A stretch of 64,000 bases of DNA from CAZNER01 sp964572065 (GTDB lineage Bacteria; Patescibacteriota; Dojkabacteria; JAHIVN01), in the NCBI GenBank assembly GCA_964572065.1, contig CAZNER010000001.1, positions 1 through 64,000 of the forward strand. Reading direction: 5' to 3'. Below are positions 59,546 through 64,000 of this stretch, piece by piece. The translations under genes and the position numbers were made by a program. The notes beneath the pieces are model-generated. The model worked only from the letters and a program-made list of their open reading frames with translations. It was not told the DNA's origin and made no database searches. Position 1 is the stretch's first letter; the number at the start of each line of letters is the position of its first letter.

Positions 59546-61486
59546 TTATAAAGTTTGTGCCTTTAAAAAAACTTGTTTATAACGTAAATTAACATCTTCA
59601 ATATTTAAATTTGGAATTTTTGTTTTTATTCTATCTTGATATTTAAAATAAGAATTAAATAATCCACGTATTTGTTCTGCGCCGAGCTTAGATAAAGAAG
59701 TTATATAATCTTTTTTTTGAGTGTCTACCTCTAAAACTTTTCCGGTATTACCTACAAAAATTCCCACAGAACCACCTTGAATACAAATAATAGGTACACC
59801 ACAAACAAAACTTTCTAAAACTATATTCTGCCAATCATCAGGCAAAGGATGATATAAAGCATCTAATTTATTATATATTTCAAGTCGTTTTTTTGCATCT
59901 GGTTTGCTAAAATAAGTATATATATTATCTTGCAATTTATACAATATAGTTTTAGACATATTATCTCTAAAATGTTTTTGACATTCTTTATTAATTTTTC
60001 CAATAAAAAACAAATTCATAGAATAATTCTTTCTCTTGCATTCAAAAAATATCTCAAATAAACTATTTATCTGAAAAGGATATTCAAAAGGTCCAAAAAT
60101 ACCAACGTTTTGTAATTTTCTATTTCTTCCTCGATATTTAAAAAATTCTAAATCTACATTATTTTGTATGATATCGAAATTTTTCTCTCTAAAATATAAG
60201 GCATCGGCTTTATTTTTTATATGTATATTAGAATATATTACAAAATCGGCATTTTTAAGACAGAAAAGAACTTTACTATTATATTCTTTCATGCGTTTTG
60301 TAAAAGTTGTTTGTAACATCTCATAAAATATAGAGTAATAAAAACTCGAAAGTTTAAAAACAATTTTAATATTTTTTTCTTTTAACGAATTTAAAATTTC
60401 TTGATCAAAAAAAGTATTATCATAAAAAGCCGCTATTCCTTTTTTCGGTTGTCGTACTATATTTACATATTTTGTATCTATAGTAGTTTTATATTTATCT
60501 TCTGCTTTTAAAAAAATAGTACAAGATTTATACTTAGGATTCTTTAACACTTTTTCATAAATAGTAATTAATTTTTGGCCTGTTTGTTTCCAAGTAAAAT
60601 TATTTAATATAAATTTATGTAATTTATCATTCAAAGGAGTTTTTAAAACTTTATTTAAAGTTTCTTTCATACTAGACAAACTAGAAGTACAATAAAAACC
60701 GTAACCCCCTAAATATTCTTCTATGCAACCTACTTTTGTAGTAATTACGTGACAACCCGCAGCAGCCCCCTCAATACAAGCAAGTGAGGCAACTTCTGAT
60801 GTCGATGGTTGCATAACAATACTAGCTTTCTTAAAAACTTCAATCATCTGTTCATGCGGTATCCAATCATTAAATTTTATATTATGATTTGAAGCTTCTT
60901 TTATGCATTTATCATAATAATTATAGTCACTGCGTTCTTTACGGCCATAAAAATCTATCGGTATATTATATTCCTTTGCAACTTTTATAGTAGCCAATTG
61001 ATTTTTCAATCCGCAATAAGGACCTACTTGTATTATTTTGCTTTCTTTTTTATTTATAGGTAAATCTTTAAATAAAGAAGCTTCTACACCATTATGTACT
61101 ATATAACAATTTTTTTGGTTTTTAAAACCAGCACTTATAGCATCTTGTTTTTCCCTTTTTCCCAAAAAAATAACAGCTTCAGCTTCTCTAAAACAATTAT
61201 CATAACATTGATAATGCCTACCTTGTTTATGATAATTGGAAAGGCCCCAATAAATAGGAGACCAAACAATAGGTTTAGATAAGCTATGAGCTATTTTTAT
61301 ATAAGTATAAGCTTTCACAAATAAATGAATAACATCAAAATCTTTTAAGTGTTTATGATCACTAGTAGTTTTAAGAAAAACTTTATATCCAAGTTTTTCT
61401 ATAGCTTTCGCTGTTTCTATAATTTGTACTGCATGACCACCTTTGGGTAAACACCTCAATCCTGGCATCCAAAGACAGATATTCAT
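59546..61486 (-). CDS. Two-domain GT4-like glycosyltransferase (646 aa)
   Basis: Two GT-B halves in one protein. The first (about 1-315) has GGHAVQIIETAKAIEKLGY, IVHNGVEASLF, IIQVGPYCGLKNQLAT and SEVASLACIEGAAAGCHVITT. The second (about 335-646) has a similar order, with NVGIFGPFEYPFQIN and NIVLESFVCGVPIICIQGG. It probably adds two sugars in succession, or one half is regulatory. Confidence 0.85.
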   Translation of the reverse strand: MNICLWMPGLRCLPKGGHAVQIIETAKAIEKLGYKVFLKTTSDHKHLKDFDVIHLFVKAYTYIKIAHSLSKPIVWSPIYWGLSNYHKQGRHYQCYDNCFREAEAVIFLGKREKQDAISAGFKNQKNCYIVHNGVEASLFKDLPINKKESKIIQVGPYCGLKNQLATIKVAKEYNIPIDFYGRKERSDYNYYDKCIKEASNHNIKFNDWIPHEQMIEVFKKASIVMQPSTSEVASLACIEGAAAGCHVITTKVGCIEEYLGGYGFYCTSSLSSMKETLNKVLKTPLNDKLHKFILNNFTWKQTGQKLITIYEKVLKNPKYKSCTIFLKAEDKYKTTIDTKYVNIVRQPKKGIAAFYDNTFFDQEILNSLKEKNIKIVFKLSSFYYSIFYEMLQTTFTKRMKEYNSKVLFCLKNADFVIYSNIHIKNKADALYFREKNFDIIQNNVDLEFFKYRGRNRKLQNVGIFGPFEYPFQINSLFEIFFECKRKNYSMNLFFIGKINKECQKHFRDNMSKTILYKLQDNIYTYFSKPDAKKRLEIYNKLDALYHPLPDDWQNIVLESFVCGVPIICIQGGSVGIFVGNTGKVLEVDTQKKDYITSLSKLGAEQIRGLFNSYFKYQDRIKTKIPNLNIEDVNLRYKQVFLKAQTL

Positions 61487-62166
61487 TTTTTATTTCTCCA
61501 ATGTTGTTGTATTTTTCTAACCCATTCTTGTTGTTCCGCGTTTCTTGTTCTACTCATTTGATTTGCGTGTCCTTTCCATATACAACAGAAATGGTTTATT
61601 TTCGCTATCTTGAAACCTTTAAAAACCAGACGTAACCACATATCATAATCACCACAACAAATAATCTTATCATTATAACCGCCCGCATCAAAAAAAGCTT
61701 TTTTACGATAAGCGACGCTTGAATGACATATTGGATTACAAGTAAGTAACCTTTGTTTACTAAAATTTGGAGTAGGTTTAATAGGTTTAGAACCCAAAAA
61801 CCAATCACCGCATACTAAAGTTACGTCTTTATGTCTGTCTAAATAATCGCATTGTATAATTAATCTGTCATTAGTCATCATATCATCAGAATCTAACTCT
61901 ACTATATAATCTCCAACAGCTTTTTTATTACCGTAATTTCTAGCATTAACCCATGTATTATAATGTTTATCTAATTTATAAACTCTTAATCTTGGATATC
62001 CGGCTTTTTGTAAAAAAGATACTGTTTTATCGGTAGAACCGTCATCTACTACTATAATTTCGAAGTCATCAAAACCAGTACAAGAAGTATTTAAGTAGAC
62101 ACTTTCAAGACAACGTTCTATAAATTTTCTAGAATTATATGTTGGAATTACAACAGAACATTTCAT
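61483..62166 (-). CDS. GT2 glycosyltransferase (227 aa)
   Basis: SVVIPTYNSRKFIERCLESVY, IIVVDDGSTDKT and IVELDSDDMM (the DxD-type metal site) with NARNYGNKKA between give a family 2 GT-A fold. It overlaps the next gene by four bases. Confidence 0.92.
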   Translation of the reverse strand: MKCSVVIPTYNSRKFIERCLESVYLNTSCTGFDDFEIIVVDDGSTDKTVSFLQKAGYPRLRVYKLDKHYNTWVNARNYGNKKAVGDYIVELDSDDMMTNDRLIIQCDYLDRHKDVTLVCGDWFLGSKPIKPTPNFSKQRLLTCNPICHSSVAYRKKAFFDAGGYNDKIICCGDYDMWLRLVFKGFKIAKINHFCCIWKGHANQMSRTRNAEQQEWVRKIQQHWRNKK

Positions 62167-63146
62167 GTTTTAAACTCTTTATATGATTCCGTATATTTAA
62201 ATATGGGTATTCTTCCAAGGAAATACAAAACTTTTGAATATTCTTTTTGTTCTGTTCCTTGATTTGTTTCTATTTTTTTCACTTGGTTAACCAATAAATC
62301 TTCTTCTTTTTGAATACATTTAACTTCTTTTCTTGTTTCAGTTTCGATATTTATAGGAATTATCGGTTCCTGTCGCTTTTTGATATCTTTAAACTTCCAA
62401 GCTTTCCTTTTTAATTTCTCATGCTTTTCCATATCAATATATTTATTATTCCAAACTTCAGGACAAAAATCATTATAATAAGGACCTGCAGCATGAAAGC
62501 ATTTTACATCTTTTAATATACCCGCTCTTAAATGGTTTTGTTCAAGCCGCTTTATATAATTACCATCTTCAAAAAAATAAATACGATCTTTTAAATAAAT
62601 AAATTCCCCTACTTTATCATATACTGTTCTCGGAATCATAGAACACCAACCACCAACTGGTCCGTATTTAATAACGAAATCTTCATAATTCTTTTCTGTA
62701 TATTGATAGTCTGCCCAAATACCTCCATTCGTATGTTCGTTCTGTACTACGTCTAAAGCTAAAAAACCTAATAACTTATCTTTATGAAAAGCTTTTAACA
62801 TTAAATAAATAAAATCTCTATCTGGCAAATCAATAACATCATCATCAATCTCTAAAAAATGAGTACCAGTAGCTAATCTAGCTAACAAACAAAAAGCATT
62901 ACAACCAATATTAGTATGAAAATTTATACCGTAAAAATCTTGTATAAATTTATTTTTTTGTTTTAAATTATTTAAAGACAAATTATTAATAAAAGAAGCA
63001 GTATTATCTGTACTGCCATTATTCCATATAAGTAACTCAAAAGGATGTCGTATTTTATTTATTATAGCATTAAAACATTTTTCAAACAATGGAAATCTAT
63101 TATAAGTTACTAATAATATACTAACATAATTGCCTGTTTTTTTCAT
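62163..63146 (-). CDS. GT2-like glycosyltransferase (327 aa)
   Basis: SILLVTYNRFPLFEKCF, LLIWNNGSTDNTASF and FLEIDDDVIDL mark a family 2 enzyme. GPVGGWCSMIPRTVYDKVGEF fits the acceptor loop. It has a charged C-terminal tail of about 60 residues that may be a linker. Confidence 0.9.
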   Translation of the reverse strand: MKKTGNYVSILLVTYNRFPLFEKCFNAIINKIRHPFELLIWNNGSTDNTASFINNLSLNNLKQKNKFIQDFYGINFHTNIGCNAFCLLARLATGTHFLEIDDDVIDLPDRDFIYLMLKAFHKDKLLGFLALDVVQNEHTNGGIWADYQYTEKNYEDFVIKYGPVGGWCSMIPRTVYDKVGEFIYLKDRIYFFEDGNYIKRLEQNHLRAGILKDVKCFHAAGPYYNDFCPEVWNNKYIDMEKHEKLKRKAWKFKDIKKRQEPIIPINIETETRKEVKCIQKEEDLLVNQVKKIETNQGTEQKEYSKVLYFLGRIPIFKYTESYKEFKT

Positions 63147-63715
63147 ATTTTTCTACCTATACAACCAAGACCGCAACCCGATCTTTCTTCATTATAAACA
63201 AAATCTTTATGAGCATTTAAAAATTTTTTTACTCCTCGCATTAAATCTATACCGGGAGTTGCTATGTCATGTAGTAATATATAACCATCATCTTTTATTT
63301 TCTTATACCACAAAGTAAGCTCTTTATATATATGCCCTTCTGTATGTTCTGTATCTATAAATAATAAATCTATAGTTCTTTTTTCCCAACTTTTATGGGC
63401 TTCTAGACTAGATTCGGTATTAAAAGTCCAAAAATCATTAAATTTATTAGAATCTCCCAATCTTTCTATAAAAGTAGTGTTTGGAGGACCGACCCGTTTT
63501 TGTAGGGGTATTATATCATAACTATATAAATGACCCCCAACTGTAACTATCCCGGCAAGTAATGCTTGTGTTGAAACTCCTCCTCTTACTCCCAATTCTA
63601 CTACAGTTTTAGCATTTAAATATATAACAAAATTCATCAAAACTGTAAGATGCGGTCTTATATCAGAAGATATTTTAGATAATCCCTTTAAATTATCTAA
63701 TAATAATTTTTGCAT
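63143..63715 (-). CDS. Class I methyltransferase of the Methyltransf_24 type
   Basis: 190 residues with TVVELGVRGGVSTQALL, GGHLYSYDIIP, IDLLFIDTEHTEGHIYKEL and GYILLHDIATPG, as in small SAM methyltransferases of glycan and antibiotic clusters. Acceptor unknown. Confidence 0.85.
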   Translation of the reverse strand: MQKLLLDNLKGLSKISSDIRPHLTVLMNFVIYLNAKTVVELGVRGGVSTQALLAGIVTVGGHLYSYDIIPLQKRVGPPNTTFIERLGDSNKFNDFWTFNTESSLEAHKSWEKRTIDLLFIDTEHTEGHIYKELTLWYKKIKDDGYILLHDIATPGIDLMRGVKKFLNAHKDFVYNEERSGCGLGCIGRKI

Positions 63716-63717
63716 TT

Positions 63718-64000
63718 TTAAGTTAAAAAATCAAATTTATGTTTTTCCAATCCTGTTAATTTTTCTTTCCAATCCTTCATAAAAACATCTCTACTGTTAT
63801 TATAATATTGTTCAACTTGGGGACTCATAGAACCGTGTTGCATATGTATAATAGACGCTAAACCATTATATAAAATAGTATAGCCAGCTTCTATAGCTCT
63901 AAGCATCATTTCTGTTTCCTCATAATACATAAAATATCTTTCATCAAAACCTTTTAATTCATCAAAAACTTCTTGCTTCCATAACATACAACAACCAGAC
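63718..64000 (-). CDS. GT2 glycosyltransferase, C-terminal part
   Basis: The frame is open to base 64000, and the visible part (SGCCMLWKQEVFDELKGFDERYF, YYEETEMMLRAIEAGY) is the second half of a rhamnosyltransferase-like family 2 enzyme. The start lies beyond the window. Confidence 0.88.
   Translation of the reverse strand, partial: SGCCMLWKQEVFDELKGFDERYFMYYEETEMMLRAIEAGYTILYNGLASIIHMQHGSMSPQVEQYYNNSRDVFMKDWKEKLTGLEKHKFDFLT

Overview
The window looks like one continuous stretch of a large, AT-rich, virulent-type tailed double-stranded DNA phage. Every gene I can support lies on the minus strand, so transcription runs from base 64000 down to base 1. The genes are short and tightly packed, often with ATGA-type overlaps, and most carry a clear GGAGG ribosome site. 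Phage hallmarks include a large terminase, a phage-type sigma factor, a DnaB/loader/primase set, a UDG-PolA polymerase fusion, an SLT lysozyme and many small proteins of types common in phages. I saw no tRNA, rRNA, integrase, transposase or CRISPR array. The host cannot be named from the sequence. Strong Shine-Dalgarno sites and TTGGCT-N17-TATATT promoters argue for a host with an ordinary sigma-70 and anti-SD, and against Bacteroidetes.

Layout in the direction of transcription. (1) 64000-53159 and on to 49083 is a glycan-building and decorating block: GT2, GT4 and GT1-like glycosyltransferases, a GT15-type mannosyltransferase, a GT11 fucosyltransferase-like enzyme, a GDP-mannose 3',5'-epimerase, several FkbM-type and other methyltransferases and three sulfotransferase-like proteins. 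(2) 49075-42499 is the replication core: sigma factor, SNF2 helicase, winged-helix protein, helicase loader, DnaB and primase. (3) 42408-39763 holds small regulators, a secreted protein and a divergent sigma-like protein. (4) 39696-33894 holds QueE, a DpdA-like DNA transglycosylase, FolE, a dUTPase/dCTP-deaminase-fold protein and the UDG-PolA fusion. (5) 33837-24921 is recombination and repair: metallopeptidase, HD phosphohydrolase, ssDNA-binding candidate, family 4 UDG, RecA, a split SbcC with SbcD, RuvC and an XRE protein. (6) 24841-18572 has two large virion or unknown proteins, a zinc-finger protein and a DUF932 protein. (7) 18517-10429 has a B12-dependent ribonucleotide reductase, QueC, the terminase and a QueD-phosphoribosyltransferase fusion. 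(8) 10328-1 has another large unknown protein, the SLT lysozyme, many small early-type genes, a patatin phospholipase with small membrane proteins, and a PD-(D/E)XK nuclease candidate.

The main system is a 7-deazaguanine DNA modification pathway (FolE, QueD, QueE, QueC and DpdA-like). It is split over two transcription units, and its QueD carries an extra phosphoribosyltransferase domain. Two regulatory designs recur. One is a sigma-70 promoter with a shared upstream palindrome (ATTTAA-N4-TTAAAT) at three loci. The other is a TTTTGTATATTTA-like element, often fused to the T-run of a terminator; at four genes this element or a TATA variant sits just before an ATG that has no Shine-Dalgarno site. 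Several genes too short for ordinary ORF calling were recovered, including one that appears to start with ATA, one with no usable start codon and one that is frameshifted.
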